Shown here: positions 35,021 through 46,306 of the stretch, piece after piece
How the letters are laid out: every line of letters starts with the position of its first letter
Numbering within the stretch: the first letter of the stretch is position 1
NCBI GenBank assembly: GCA_023052935.1
Contig: CM041298.1
Span: 54,133,813 to 54,197,812, forward strand
DNA: 64,000 bases
Direction of reading: 5' to 3'
From: Piezodorus guildinii
Taxonomy: Eukaryota > Arthropoda > Insecta > Hemiptera > Pentatomidae
Notes under the pieces: model-generated
Database searches by the model: none
What the model was told of the DNA's origin: nothing
Seen by the model: the letters and a program-made list of their open reading frames with translations, nothing else
Translations under genes and position numbers: made by a program

Positions 35021-35266
35021 TTTTTAAAAATAGGAAACATTAATCATACAGAGAAATGATTGATTCAACAAATGGAAATGGATACAGATCCAAGGAGATG
35101 AAGAAATAATAAATACAAATGAAGAGATTTGGCCCAGGTTGGCGGGATGGGGGAGGGAGGATATAGGAGAAATATAAAAAGAGACATGCAAAGAGAGATG
35201 AATATATTCAATATCGGTCGGAAGGGAAGATGAAGATATCACTCCTACTCAGCCGAGTCCGAGTGA

Positions 35267-35300
35267 TATAAAACCCGGCCTAATTCCTGATACATTCATC
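35267..35300 (+). promoter_or_regulatory. possible TATA box and initiator
   Basis: TATAAAA at 35267-35273 is followed 31 nt after its first base by an A within ATTCATC (35294-35300), close to the arthropod initiator TCAKTY. GA-rich leader-like sequence follows. If real, it would drive plus-strand transcription toward the ATG at 35445. In AT-rich DNA, TATA matches are common. Confidence 0.25.
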
Positions 35301-35437
35301 TACGACAGGCAGACAGAGTGAGAGGGAGGGAGAGAAAGAGGGTGATATAGAATATAGGAAGGAGGAAGGAAGAAGAGAATAAAAAGGAAAAGTCAATATA
35401 GAGAGGACCCCCCACCACCTGTCCGTTGGCCACTCAC

Positions 35438-35526
35438 CAGCTCCATGGCGGGCACCTGCGGCGATTGGTCCAAGCCGCGCATGCGCTCTGCATCTCCTCC
35501 CTCCTCCCTCTCGATCCGCTCCTCAC
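35438..35526 (-). CDS. candidate internal exon (exon 1) of an unknown host gene
   Basis: On the minus strand an acceptor GTGCTGTTGGCAG ends at 35527, with a branch-point-like TACTAAG about 23 nt upstream. A donor GTGAGT follows 35438. The 89-nt interval gives two completing bases plus 29 open codons, with EERIEREEGGDAERMRGLDQ then SPQVPAMEL, ending in phase 0. Charged, non-repetitive sequence with intact splice signals argues for coding. The rival reading is a plus-strand 46-codon frame at 35445-35585 behind a TATA-like element. I do not recognise the protein. Confidence 0.4.
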
Positions 35527-35728
35527 CTGCCAACAGCACAAGGCGACACTTAGTATATGTCCTCGTCTTCACATCTAGAACTTAATATATCTATATATAT
35601 GAAACACCTATAATTATTATATATAGTACATAGTAACCATTCATACCAGAAATCTTAATTAGGCAGATTTATTATTATTATATTTTTTTTTTTAATCTAA
35701 GAGATCCATTTTAATAGGCTTAACAACA

Positions 35729-36215
35729 AAAACTTAACCGACGATTTGGCCAATTATACATAATGTTAAACAGAAAATCTCCAATTTCTATTGAAAAAAA
35801 ATTTCTATTTTACAAGACAGTACTGAAACCTGGGGACAGCCAAATTTTCTAACATCAAACGCATTCAATCCTTTCAATCCAAAGTCCTCCGAACGATAGT
35901 TAATACTCTTTATTATGTCCTCAACCAATCATACCTTACACTAAGACTTAAATATTCCATTTATTTTAAACCTTATTATATCAAAATTCTCCAAATTCCA
36001 TCAGAACCTTATCCATCCCCCCAATCCGCTAGCTCAAACCCTACCCAGCTCCGCACACCCTTACCATCCCCCTAGAAGGTTGAACGGCAGTGGCCTTGAG
36101 AACTCTTGTAAACATGTATATTGGAGGTCTAGCATTGGCTAGATTCTCCACTCACGTGCTGTTTGCTTGAGGATTGTATATAGGTATGAGTGACTTTTGT
36201 ATATATTCTTATTGA
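35729..36215 (+). mobile_element. Jockey-like LINE C-terminal remnant
   Basis: AACTTAACCGACGATTTGGC matches GAACTTAATCGACGATTTGG of the copy at 9320. TACAAGACAGTACTGAAACC and TCCAAAGTCCTCCGAACG follow in the same order, and then the shared untranslated region (CATTGGCTAGATTCTCCACT). Internal deletions and stops break the frame. Confidence 0.8.
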
Positions 36216-36619
36216 TTCTTATGATAGTCATGTAAGTGAGTCTTTTGGTTGGAGTTTGCCCCGTAAGTGTTGAAGTAGTCGAAAATGTCGATTGGTAAAA
36301 TACAAATTTCAAGAATTACGGAACTAACCCTGTTTTTTTTTTTAACTTTTAAAATTAAAAGAAATAAGACACAATAGAATGTTGTTTATAAGGGTACGAA
36401 GGATTCAAGGACTGCATAATGCATTCATATTTGTTTGCATAAAAAAAAATTAAAAAATAAACCTTCTATGATTAGAGGTAATGTCATGCAAGAGAATCAA
36501 GGGGAAATGTTGGGCTATACATACTAAATAATGAACAGAGCATGCATAATCGTAGACAGAAAAGAGTAGAGGAGATATGACCAAAAAAAAAAAAATGTTC
36601 AAAAAATTAAATAAATGGT

Positions 36620-37075
36620 TAAAAATCTGGGGTGGGAATCCCACGACTTCACTTACCACGGCTGTTGGAAAATCAATTTAAGAATTATTAAATAAACTTA
36701 AAGTTTAAAGAATTATATACAGTTTCGTTGGGAAAGAAAATTTCTCGGTTGTCAGCGCTAACCAGATGATATGGTTAATTTTTTTTATATCAACAAAATT
36801 AAAGGTACTCTAGAGGAAGAAAATTTAAAATTTCGGTTTTCAAGCTCTGTCAGACTATTTCAATCAGAATGAAAACAACATGATTTTAAGGCTCGTTAGC
36901 TTTTATACCTCTTTAGCGAGTCTAATCATAAGCGTTTTCGTTAGAGCCTTTTTTTAGAAAATCATGAAAAAGTGGCTCATCTAGTTCTCCGATTTTGATG
37001 AAAAAGTTGCTGTAACATCTCGGGCGTATAACTATCATAAATCTGAAATTTTCGACCCACTCCTTCCTCTATTCT
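36620..37075 (-). repeat. Rep-A copy, 3' half
   Basis: The inverted right end (CACGACTTCACTTACCACGG) lies near 36643 and the middle (GTCAGACTATTTCAATCAGA, ATCTCGGGCGTATAAC) follows. A segment at 36680-36740 differs from other copies. The 5' third is missing. Confidence 0.65.
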
Positions 37076-37224
37076 CTCTCTCAAACGAATTTTCTGGCTA
37101 TACCTATGAGAGCACCTACTGCGGCTAAATATTAAATATAAATATTTTCAGCGAGTGCATTTTTGAAAAATATAATTTTTTTTAATATTATTTTTTGAAA
37201 TTAAAACTGTTTCACATAATACAG

Positions 37225-37480
37225 CTACTAAATATGCAAATAGGCAAGATATGAATCAGACTTGTGGAGAAGCTACCCATTGGCAGCACTCGGGTAAATA
37301 TTCTGTAAGAGGAAGTCTCGGTGCTGTCTTCTTTTTAAACGCCTCTGAGGATTATGAGGAATCTATGATAGAAACTGGTGCGAATGGAGTTTGTCATGGA
37401 AAGAGAGGTACCTGGTCCGGGCCTAATTAGCAAAGTATGGAACATTATGGATGAGTTTATCTCAGATAAAGTAGTGAACT
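37225..37480 (-). mobile_element. Jockey-like LINE 3' remnant
   Basis: On the minus strand the TCCTCAGAGGCGTTTAAAAA type sequence near 37350 corresponds to the PPRRLKRRW C-terminal motif of the family. Codons before and after are decayed. Confidence 0.5.
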
Positions 37481-37794
37481 TGGGCGAAAGATAAGGTGTG
37501 GAACGAATAGACTTACCATATACAATGAAATCGGTATTTATTTGTGTTTAGAAGGAGCTAATCCTACAATTTTCACCGAATATCCTATTGCTACAATATT
37601 TTTCTTCATCTTTTGTAGTTTGAAGTAGAAAACTCACGGGAAATTTTGGTTTTCAAACTATTAAATATGAAGAAATTTGGGCCCATGTCTAAAGATGTTT
37701 AAGAGAAGAATTTGAGACTTTCCTTCGCATACTAAACTCCAAAGCGTGCTTTTGTTCCAAACAAGACAGGCTGATAAAAACGAGCTTGATCTGC

Positions 37795-37915
37795 TTTAAT
37801 CAACTTCTTGCACGACCGTTGGCCTAGAAACAGTACTGTCCCTCATATGTATTGAAACCAAGAACCTTCATAGTTTGTAGTGGTACAGGTTATTTAAAAA
37901 AAAAAAAACTATATA
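37795..37915 (+). mobile_element. SINE-Z 3' fragment
   Basis: TGCACGACCGTTGGCCTAGA, TTCATAGTTTGTAGTGGTAC and AGGTTATTT plus an A run match the 3' third of SINE-Z at 57044-57436 in the opposite orientation. The tRNA-like head is absent. Confidence 0.7.
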
Positions 37916-38440
37916 GTCAAGACTTCGGATTAAGGACATGTTATATGCCAGTAACATGTCTTGCTAATTAAAATAACTCTGATGGGACATCAGCGCTTTT
38001 TATTTTTATTTTTTTTCTGAAAAACAAGACGAAAACAAGAATACGCAGAAAAACTGTTATAGTGTAAGGAGATAGTTGGAATGGAGGGGATGAATGAAGA
38101 TCAACAATATCCATTGATCCCTAGATGCATCCCCACTTTCACTTAAACACCTCCCCCTTCCACAAACCCTCGACTAACGGACAAGCTTTTTATAAGGCCT
38201 TGCGGGAAGGTATAGTTTGCCGAATCAGCCCCCTACCTAGTATTTCTCAGTTCTGCATATCATGTTTAGTAGTTCTTCTTAATAACAGGGGTTGCTTTAA
38301 GTGGGTAGGTATAAGTTTCTCATGGGGGTTGAGAGCGTATTGATTTTTGTTATCGAAGGTTAAAAAAAAAAAAAAAAAGATCAGCTGGATTTCAATATTG
38401 TTCTTATTAGAAAGTCGGTTTTAAATTTATTTAGGGATAT
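37916..38440. other. no gene seen
   Basis: The frame 38125-38343 has no recognisable product. A-runs flank it near 37900 and 38362. Confidence 0.4.
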
Positions 38441-38444
38441 GAAT

Positions 38445-38640
38445 GATTTATTTATTGTAATTTACAACTGTATTGAAGAAATACGACAAATGAATAGAAG
38501 AGCTACGAATTGATAGAACTTTAATAAGTACTTTAATTGAGTAGGTTCCGAGGCCACCTTCTTTTCGATCGCCTTTGAGGGTTATCGACAATATCTAAGG
38601 AAGATAGGTTACGGACAAGAGGAAGTTGGAATGAAAAGAT
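38445..38640 (-). mobile_element. Jockey-like LINE 3' end
   Basis: The inverted TTCTTTTCGATCGCCTTTGA (about 38560) and the flanking untranslated sequence (TTATTGTAATTTACAAC) match the copy at 22620-22780. The coding portion is decayed. Confidence 0.65.
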
Positions 38641-38894
38641 GTATATCTATTTCGTCGTCGGCGAAAAATGGGATTTTAAAGTCATTATATGGATATTAAA
38701 GGGGGAATTCTCGATAAGTTTTAGGGTTTTCTATGAATTTACGTGTACGAAATTAGTTTCAATAAAGGAAGGGTTTGAATGGAGAAATTATTCTTTTGGT
38801 CTTTTAAGTAGTTCTTGTTTAATATCTTTTACTATCTGAACATTCGCGTCTTTTGTCTGGAATGCTGAAAAAATTAAAAAAAGTGTTCGCCTTT

Positions 38895-38976
<82 letters not shown>

Positions 38977-39690
38977 CTTCACTCTCCGGAAATCATCTAT
39001 TTCGGAAATAATAAATTGGACCTGTACAATAGAGTAAACTGCTTGAAATTCTGAGAGTTCCTTATTTCAGCCCTTACAAGATTTAAATATAAATATTAAT
39101 AATATCAGAATTACAAAGTTCTATTTAAAGTTTATGTTTTTAGTGTAATAGACTTATTTTTCCCCGATTATTTCTTTGGTTTGCTCAGTATTTCTTTTAA
39201 TTTTATTTATACATTTAACTTTTTTTTTTTAAATATTTAATGAATGAAATTTCTTATTACTATTATTATTATCCCATAGGAGACATCGCTTTGCCTAAGG
39301 TAATTTAAGTACCTATGGCAATAACAGAAATAGACTTTTTCTTGTCATTTCATTTTTACGGGACCAAGAAATTCATGTAGACGATTTTTTTTTTATGGCT
39401 CATATTATATTGGTTACTCACGTTAAACGGGATGATTGCCCGATAGTTTTTTATATGAGTACCACAATTCAATTAAGGAATATTTGACCAAGCATACAGT
39501 AAAATTTAGATAGCTAAAAAAAATTTAGATACTGAAATAATTGAAATAACGGCGGTGACTGAAATGGGCTCGTTAAGTTGGACTTAATTATTTCTTTTTT
39601 ATATGACTAATACATTCATTTGAATTTAGAAAGTAAAATAAAAACAATTCAAGATGTATATTAAATTATTTTTATATATTAAATTGCAGA
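38641..39690. other. AT-rich DNA with A-run and (TA)n, no gene seen
   Basis: Poly(A) at about 38899-38931 is followed by (TA)n at 38935-38974. A frame at 38639-38839 has no recognisable product. Confidence 0.45.
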
Positions 39691-39694
39691 TATA

Positions 39695-39850
39695 TAAAAA
39701 GGGGTGGTGTTTAACCCCTTTTACCCCCTCCATTATACCTTTAGTTGGGAGCCAGTGACAGATGTCGGGTGGTGGCGCATGCGCATTGGATTGTCGCAGG
39801 TGTCACCCCGCCCATGACACCGCCCTCTCTGGCGACATCTCCCTCAAATG
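39695..39850 (+). other. GC-rich patch with strong acceptor-like tract
   Basis: CCCCTTTTACCCCCTCC, then ATTATACCTTTAG (ending 39744), is a good splice acceptor. The sequence after it (GAGCCAGTGACAGATGTCGG, then GGTGGTGGCGCATGCGC) is GC-rich, and one frame stays open to CAG|GTGTCA near 39800. An inverted GGGGT/ACCCC pair at 39701-39718 next to GAGCCAGTG is echoed by GGGGGTGAATTCACCCCC next to GAGCCAGTG at 42192-42222, so a repeat origin is at least as likely as an exon. Confidence 0.3.
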
Positions 39851-41625
39851 TAACCGACATCTTTAAATTTTCGCTAATAAAACCATTAAAAAAGTGTTTT
39901 CAATATCTACTTGGCTTAATTTCATTATGATAACAAATACCTTGAAAGTATTTTTTACGATATTTCTTTTTGAAGATCATGTAAATAGGTAATTTAATAA
40001 ACTAATATCTAAAAACACGATAAAACATACCATATTAACCTTGGACAATTAACTTCTCCGTCAAGTCCGTTTTCCTTGTAATAAACTTCCCAGACAGACT
40101 TGTTTTGGATTAATTAGGTTTTAGATTAGACTCTAAATACGAAAGTACTAAATACAACACGAGAATGTTTTTCTAAGACATTGGACTTAGTCCACATTTA
40201 CAGCATAATTGAAAAATTAAATCTTAGTAAATATAATAAAAAATCGGAAAATCTTAAAAACACTTTGAATTTCCAGTTTCTCTCTTTAAAAATCAATTAA
40301 CTGCAGTTCTCTGAAACATAGATCCTCACATAAAACTATTTTATTCACCCAATCACAACTTAAAACTTAAGATTTCCTTTACACTACGCCATAACTAATA
40401 TGGACAATCCGCAGGTATATCCTTGTTAAATATATAATGTATTTACCTAGTTTCAGAATTTCCTCTCAGTAATGATATATTGGATGAAAACTTAAAAAAA
40501 AAAAAATTTACTACAAAAAAAAATCAATGAATTACAGAAAAAATACTGGGTACATACCTTTTTGTATGTGTGTACTATCTTGTTTTTTTTTTAGACTAAG
40601 CCTATTTGAAACTGAATGTCATTTTGACTAAATCAAAGTTTGGTCATAGGTTTATATCTACCTAATTATTTATATAATGCATGAGTAAATTGCTGATGGC
40701 GGATTCAAACAGTAAAAAAGTGGAAATGTTGAAAATCCCATCTCTTCCTAAATAACAACGGTGAAAATAAAAATATAAAAAATGGCTAATTTAAAATACT
40801 ACACTATGCACTGAATTAGTTATATAATTATAGTCAGACAAAAAACATGTGGTTTTAGTATTTCTTTCTGACTTGGAAAAACAATATATCATGGATATGT
40901 TTATATATAATTTACTGATTTTACTAGTCACGGAGAAATGGATTTAGCAGACGGACAGGGTGATGCAAAGTATGGATGGTAAAGAAAGAAAGTAAAAAAA
41001 GTTGGCATTGCTTTATTTTTTTTTAAATTTAAACCAAATATCTCCAAAACAGTCATTCATAGAAGACAAATATTATTTTTTTTTTAAATATTCTCCATGT
41101 AATTTCTGACTAGAGAACTTTGTTAAACTTTCGATCCGACCAACATTATTGAGGGGGAAAAAAAACAAAAAAACTTTACCCTAAGAAATTTGCAAAAAGA
41201 CATAATTATTATTAAAAACCATAATAATTGAAAAAGTACTTAGCCTATAAAAATCTCTCTGGATCCACCCTTGTAAGGGTTTTTAAAAGAAATATATATT
41301 AAAAAACGCTAGCAATGCAAATTATTACACAATAGTTTAATTATTTCCAAATAACAATATTAGGATATAGGTAATTTTTAATAAAGATGTAAATAGGCAA
41401 TTAAGTAATATGAAAAACAATAATAAATACAAACGAAAATAGCATATCACCACTAATAATTTCAAAACTATTTATCTCTGCTAGTTTATAACCACTTTCA
41501 ATGATTCTTATTTCATTTGTAGAAAATTTAATTCTCTATAAAAAAGCATTGAAAGCAAAAAAAAAAAAAAAGTATTAATTTATTTATTAATATATGAACA
41601 TTATATGAAAATTATGGGCAATATT
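39851..41625. other. AT-rich DNA, no gene seen
   Basis: Nothing recognised in either strand. Confidence 0.45.
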
Positions 41626-41629
41626 TCAA

Positions 41630-42035
41630 TTGCTTCCTTTTTCTTTGTTTGTTTATGTTTTTCTTGTTATGGCGCATTACTGATTCTAAAATTATATTCA
41701 CATTTCTCTCAATCTACGAAAATAACTGAGTTATGGGCGTATTTATGGATAAAATTTCAATTTTTTTAAAAATAATTATTCGCGGTTTTTTGGTTAATAA
41801 ATAATGATAAAAAATCTTATATCTTCAAAAATAAGTGAGTTCTTGAATTGAATCACTATTAATCGGCCGCTATTTTAAAAATAACCAGCTGATTTCAACG
41901 TCTAAGTATAGGATCATTCTTGCATGCTCTAGTATGAAGAATTAAAAAATAATTGGTCCAGTAGTTTCAGGGGAACAGATTTTTTTTTTATTCCTTATTC
42001 GGGTTCTACGCATCTTGAAACGTTAGCCCTAAATT
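41630..42035 (-). repeat. Rep-C copy 2
   Basis: The inverted GGGTTCTACGCATC and TTCCTTATTCGGG (about 41990-42015), GGTCCAGTAGTTTC, TCGGCCGCTATTTTAAAAAT, and one monomer-like CGAAAATAACTGAGTTATGG match Rep-C at 62530-62880. The tandem expansion is absent. Confidence 0.75.
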
Positions 42036-42129
42036 TTTTTTTTTTTTGCTCGATTACAAAGGTTCATTATTAAATATAATAAACCGAAAACTCAAATATG
42101 TACTATACGTTTTATTTAATATATTAAAT

Positions 42130-42295
42130 TTAATAAAGAACCAATACTTCGGTAGAGAAATAAAACATGGAGAAGCGTACAAGCAGACAATGGGGGTGAA
42201 TTCACCCCCCAGAGCCAGTGGCAGTGGGTTAGTGGGACGAGGGTGGCCCACACAGCTGCTTCACCGCCCCTCCTTGTATATCGATTAGTGTGTAA
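42130..42295. other. GC-rich patch with 18-bp perfect palindrome
   Basis: GGGGGTGAATTCACCCCC (42192-42209) is a perfect palindrome next to AGAGCCAGTGGCAG. See 39695-39850 for a related arrangement. Short frames on both strands here are not convincing. Confidence 0.5.
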
Positions 42296-42606
42296 TCTAG
42301 TTCGATATACTATATTAGGCCATGTTTACATTTATAGATACGCCATTGATAAAATGCGTGATGGTTGAGTGAGCGATAGGGTGGGACTCGATTTTTCGTA
42401 AAACAACATTATAATTATTCTTATAATTAAAATATAATATAAAATAATAAAACATATTTAGTATCTGACATATTCTCACGGTTTAACCCCTACGGAAATT
42501 AGTTGATAATGTATTACCATAGTAAAATAGCACAACCAAAAGTTAAAGTTATAATACTAACTATAGTTTGAGCTTTTTAATAATAAAACCTTTTATTTAA
42601 AAATTT

Positions 42607-42665
42607 TCTGTTTAAATAAAAAATATGGTGACAGCAACACTCGTCTTTCGCTTTTCTCGTTTAAA
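42607..42665 (-). repeat. Rep-A 3' end fragment
   Basis: ATGGTGACAGCAACACTCGT, then CTTTCGCTTTTC resembles the inverted Rep-A right end (compare CTGGTACTGGCAACACGC near 8177). Confidence 0.4.
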
Positions 42666-43930
42666 AATAAATTTAAACCTTTTAATTGTAGTTAAAATAA
42701 AAAAAGGATAAATGGCTTATATTGGGTTCGATAGAAACATTTGTTTCATTATATAATATGTTATATAATCATTTACAATAATCACTTAGTATTATCCGTT
42801 TCCTATTACCTTACATCACTTCATATAGAGTTTTGTATAAAATAACATTTTATTTTATAAACAGAACAGACATTGAAAACGACGCTGTTATATAAAGAAC
42901 TATAAAATTATTTACGTTTCTTGGAATTTGGAAATTAAAGTCATTTTTCTATTAATGTTTTCTTTTTAATGTCTCTGTGAATCTCAGTCTTAAAACCTCA
43001 TTAGTTCCGTTGCACTTCGAATGCTAGCACTCTCTAAAAAAAGGTTATATGAAGATAAGCGAATTAATTATTTTCAAAAAATTGAAAAAACGCAGGGTAT
43101 TAAAGAAGTTGGAAACGTAAAATTTCAATCTCATTTTCGAGTATTTAGCATATTGTTCGTCGCATGGATACGTTTCGCGTTACGCTATTGAATATTGGCT
43201 AATTGAAAAAGAGCAAAGATGCTTGCTAGCCATACATGATCGGCGTCCAAGGTGCTTAATAAATCTGACCACCTACTGTTGGGAACAGTTACTCCGGGAA
43301 GCAAGGCCTGGAGGTGCGCAGAAGAGATTTAATAAAAGGAAGGAGGCCGCAGAACTATTGGCCAATCGAGATTAGAGACACCAGTTGATTACTTTGCGGT
43401 GGTGTTAGATCGGTCGTGCGGCCGCCGATCGGTTGGCTATCCGATTTCACAGTCCATTGCTTGCTGACCATCTTCGGAACATTGTAACTATTGCGTCCGA
43501 CCGAGGCGTAACCGCCGGCCCGCTCCTCGCTACCCAACTGCCCGGATCCAATTAGGGGCCATTCCTCTCAGGTGGAGGTCTGTCATACCCAAACTGGCAA
43601 AGAGTGAAAGCCTAGCTCCTGGGGTAGCAATTTGGTCTCAGATCCCAAAAGGAATCAAGGGATGCCTACATAGGAAGTTGAGTTACTAGTCTGTGTTCGA
43701 CATCAGGTACCAACCGTGCTACAGCTAATTTTTTAACTAGATTCTTTCTAGAAAGGGAGGTCGCTATTTATTCCGTAGTACTACCGCTTAATAATGAATT
43801 AATAAATGATAATATATTATATTAACTTACTATATTAAATATTGATGCTATTAGATATTAAGTGTATTTAGTTATATTGTCAACTAGCCATATGTTTTAT
43901 AGTGATTATTCATTATTGTGCAATTTTATT
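42666..43930. other. AT-rich DNA with a GC-richer block at 43180-43740
   Basis: The GC-richer block holds a minus-strand frame (43355-43537) that begins behind ATCCGGGCAG. It contains EERAGGYASVGRNSYNVPKM then TTDLTPPQSNQL and stops at TAG. The composition is protein-like but no family is recognised and no donor is needed or seen, so it could be a last exon or chance. No other content is identified. Confidence 0.35.
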
Positions 43931-43939
43931 CAAAAATTT

Positions 43940-44025
43940 TTCTAAATGTCTCTTCACGATCGTGAAAATTTTCGAATTCGAGTTTACACCCAGAGTCCAA
44001 ATGACCAAGTCCTGCAAAAAAATGT

Positions 44026-44091
<66 letters not shown>

Positions 44092-44548
44092 GTGTGTGTG
44101 TGTTTTAAGTCTAGCGTGAAAACGAAAAGTCGTATGAAACTGAAATTTTAAATATTTAAAAATTTTGAATACGACCGAGATTTAAAAGTTTAATAAAAGT
44201 TATGGCAACTTTTTTTTCAAAGGTTTACCGGAAATTCAGTATACTTCGCGTTTTGCACCAATTTGCGATGTTCTCAAAAAAGGCTCTAACGATTTTGATG
44301 AAAGTCGCTATATCAAGGTAAAATTTAATTGAGATTGAAACAGTCTGGCAGTGGTTAAATGCCGATGTTTTGAATTTTCTTCCTCTAAAGTATTTTCTTA
44401 TACACATTTTATAGGTTGGTTAAGAGTGATAACAATCCGATAAAACTATAATAATGTTTCTATTAATATTTCATCTCTAAATCTATTTTAAAATTCTTAA
44501 ATTGATTTTAACAACGGAGGTAAGTGAAAGTCGTGTGTTGCGCGTACT
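43940..44548 (+). repeat. Rep-A copy 4 with expanded (GT)n
   Basis: CACGATCGTGAAAATTTTCG near 43955, CTCTAACGATTTTGATG near 44286, and the right end GAGGTAAGTGAAAGTCGTG near 44517. At the place where other copies have a short TGTGTGTG stretch after GCAAAAAGGTCA, this copy has an about 80-bp (GT)n run (44023-44103). Confidence 0.8.
44023..44103. repeat. (GT)n microsatellite inside Rep-A
   Basis: GT run with two small interruptions. The Cys/Val-rich frame through it is an artefact. Confidence 0.95.
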
Positions 44549-45455
44549 AGATTATTAGTTTTAGAGTATTTACAGCCTTTTCAGTTAACTATTTACAACT
44601 TTGAATGGTTTGGACTTTTTCAAAGTCAAGACCGAAACTTCTTTATACTTTATTTAAAACATTAACAAATTTTATTACTAATTCACAGATTTATTTTATT
44701 ATTTACATATAAAATTGATCGGATGACGGTCAATGAATGTTAACCCAAAACAGTTTTACACTATTTTTTTAATAATTAAAGTTTGAAAATAATATTGGAA
44801 TGTATTATTAAATCTAATACGAAACTACAGTTTGCGCGAAATTATTGATAAGTCCACTTCGTAAAACAAATTGTTTTGAGTTGTAACATCACTGGAACGA
44901 TCTGGCGGAAGGAAAGACTACTGTTTCGCTATCTTCCGGTTGCGCCCGAACTAGAATGGGCGGTTAACACTGCACTAACGCTACCTATTGATCTCCATCG
45001 CAAACAGGCAAAAATAGGGGAGTCTAATATTTATATGGATATACTATATTAATATTCTTATCTTCAAAAAATCTTTTCAATTACCCATAAATAATTCTTT
45101 TTTTTTTTTTCTGCTTTTGTCAGATATGAAATTCGTCCAAGTTATACTCGTATATTTATATTTATATATTTATGATATTTTAATGTGTAAAGAATCATTA
45201 CATAAAAAATATTTAGGTACCATAAGTCCATGAATTTGGTACATTGCATGAAATGAAGAATTCTATCAGCTATCTTTAGATATATCTATAGATATTCTCA
45301 ATCAAACGTAGTAAAGACCTAAATAGGGAAGGACTTTACAAAGTTTTAAAAAATGTCTATATTGTTGTTTATATTTTTTAAATATTCTAGGTCTATTTTT
45401 GTAATTTTTATTTTAACTGCTCGCCGCGCAAGTGCTACTGTAATCGCTAATTTTT
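44549..45455. other. AT-rich DNA with a small GC-richer patch
   Basis: The patch at 44885-45015 has no frame or motif I recognise. No gene is seen. Confidence 0.45.
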
Positions 45456-45456
45456 A

Positions 45457-46305
45457 CTTTCACTTACCTATGAGTGAAATATACAGCAAAGGATAGTATT
45501 GCGATCGTGAAAATTTTCGAATTCCAATTTTCAACGGTCCGCGCGCGTGTGTGTGGTAGTCTAGCACTAAAAAGAAAAGTCGTGCGGAACTGAAATTTCA
45601 CATTTGAGAATAATATACTCTTGAGATTTTACTACAATTTTTTCACATGAATCGGCTGACTGAAAGTACTACTTTATACAAAGCATTTTGAACTTTTTTA
45701 TGATTTTCTTAAGAACGCCTTTAAAGATTTTGATCAAACTAGCTATATCGATGTAAAATATAACGGGCTTTAATTCCGTATAGGTTTAATTATGATTGAA
45801 GTAGTCCGACAGGGCTTAAATGAGAATATTTTAGAATTTCTTCTTCTAAAGCACCTTTAATTTTATTAATTAGAAACAATTAACTATAGGTACTATCTTG
45901 TTAGTATTGATAAAGAATGGGTAAATGTATAAGTTAAACGAAATTGATATTTAACTAAAGTTAGAACAGAGCAACAATATGTTGTTTTTATTTGAAAAGA
46001 TTTTTTGAAGAACATTAATATGGATGAATAATATACCGTTGGAAAACTAAATATTAAAAAAAAAATATCATCTTATACACAAAATTGTAAAAAGGTAATG
46101 GAGAGTGATAAAATGCGGATAAAACTGATTGTTGTAGATAATAATATAATTGATTATTTTATAAAACACGTTTCTCACGAAGCTAATGTAATTAATTCTT
46201 AATTTTTTTTATCTCTGTTTGTATTTAAAAGTTCTTTAATAGATTTTAACATCAGAGGTAAGTGAAAATCGTGTGTTGCACGCACCCGAGTTTTACTAAA
46301 TATTT
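45457..46305 (+). repeat. Rep-A copy 5, both ends preserved
   Basis: It starts with ACTTTCACTTACCTATGAG (45459) and ends with GAGGTAAGTGAAAATCGTGT (about 46254-46274). The outer ACTTTCACTTACCT and inner-right AGGTAAGTGAAA are reverse complements, so the repeat has short inverted termini. It has no open frame. The I-like LINE has inserted just after its 3' end. Confidence 0.8.
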
Positions 46306-46306
46306 T

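Noticed and set aside
44023..44103. Cys/Val-rich frame as a small secreted peptide
   Set aside because: It is translated (GT)n microsatellite.
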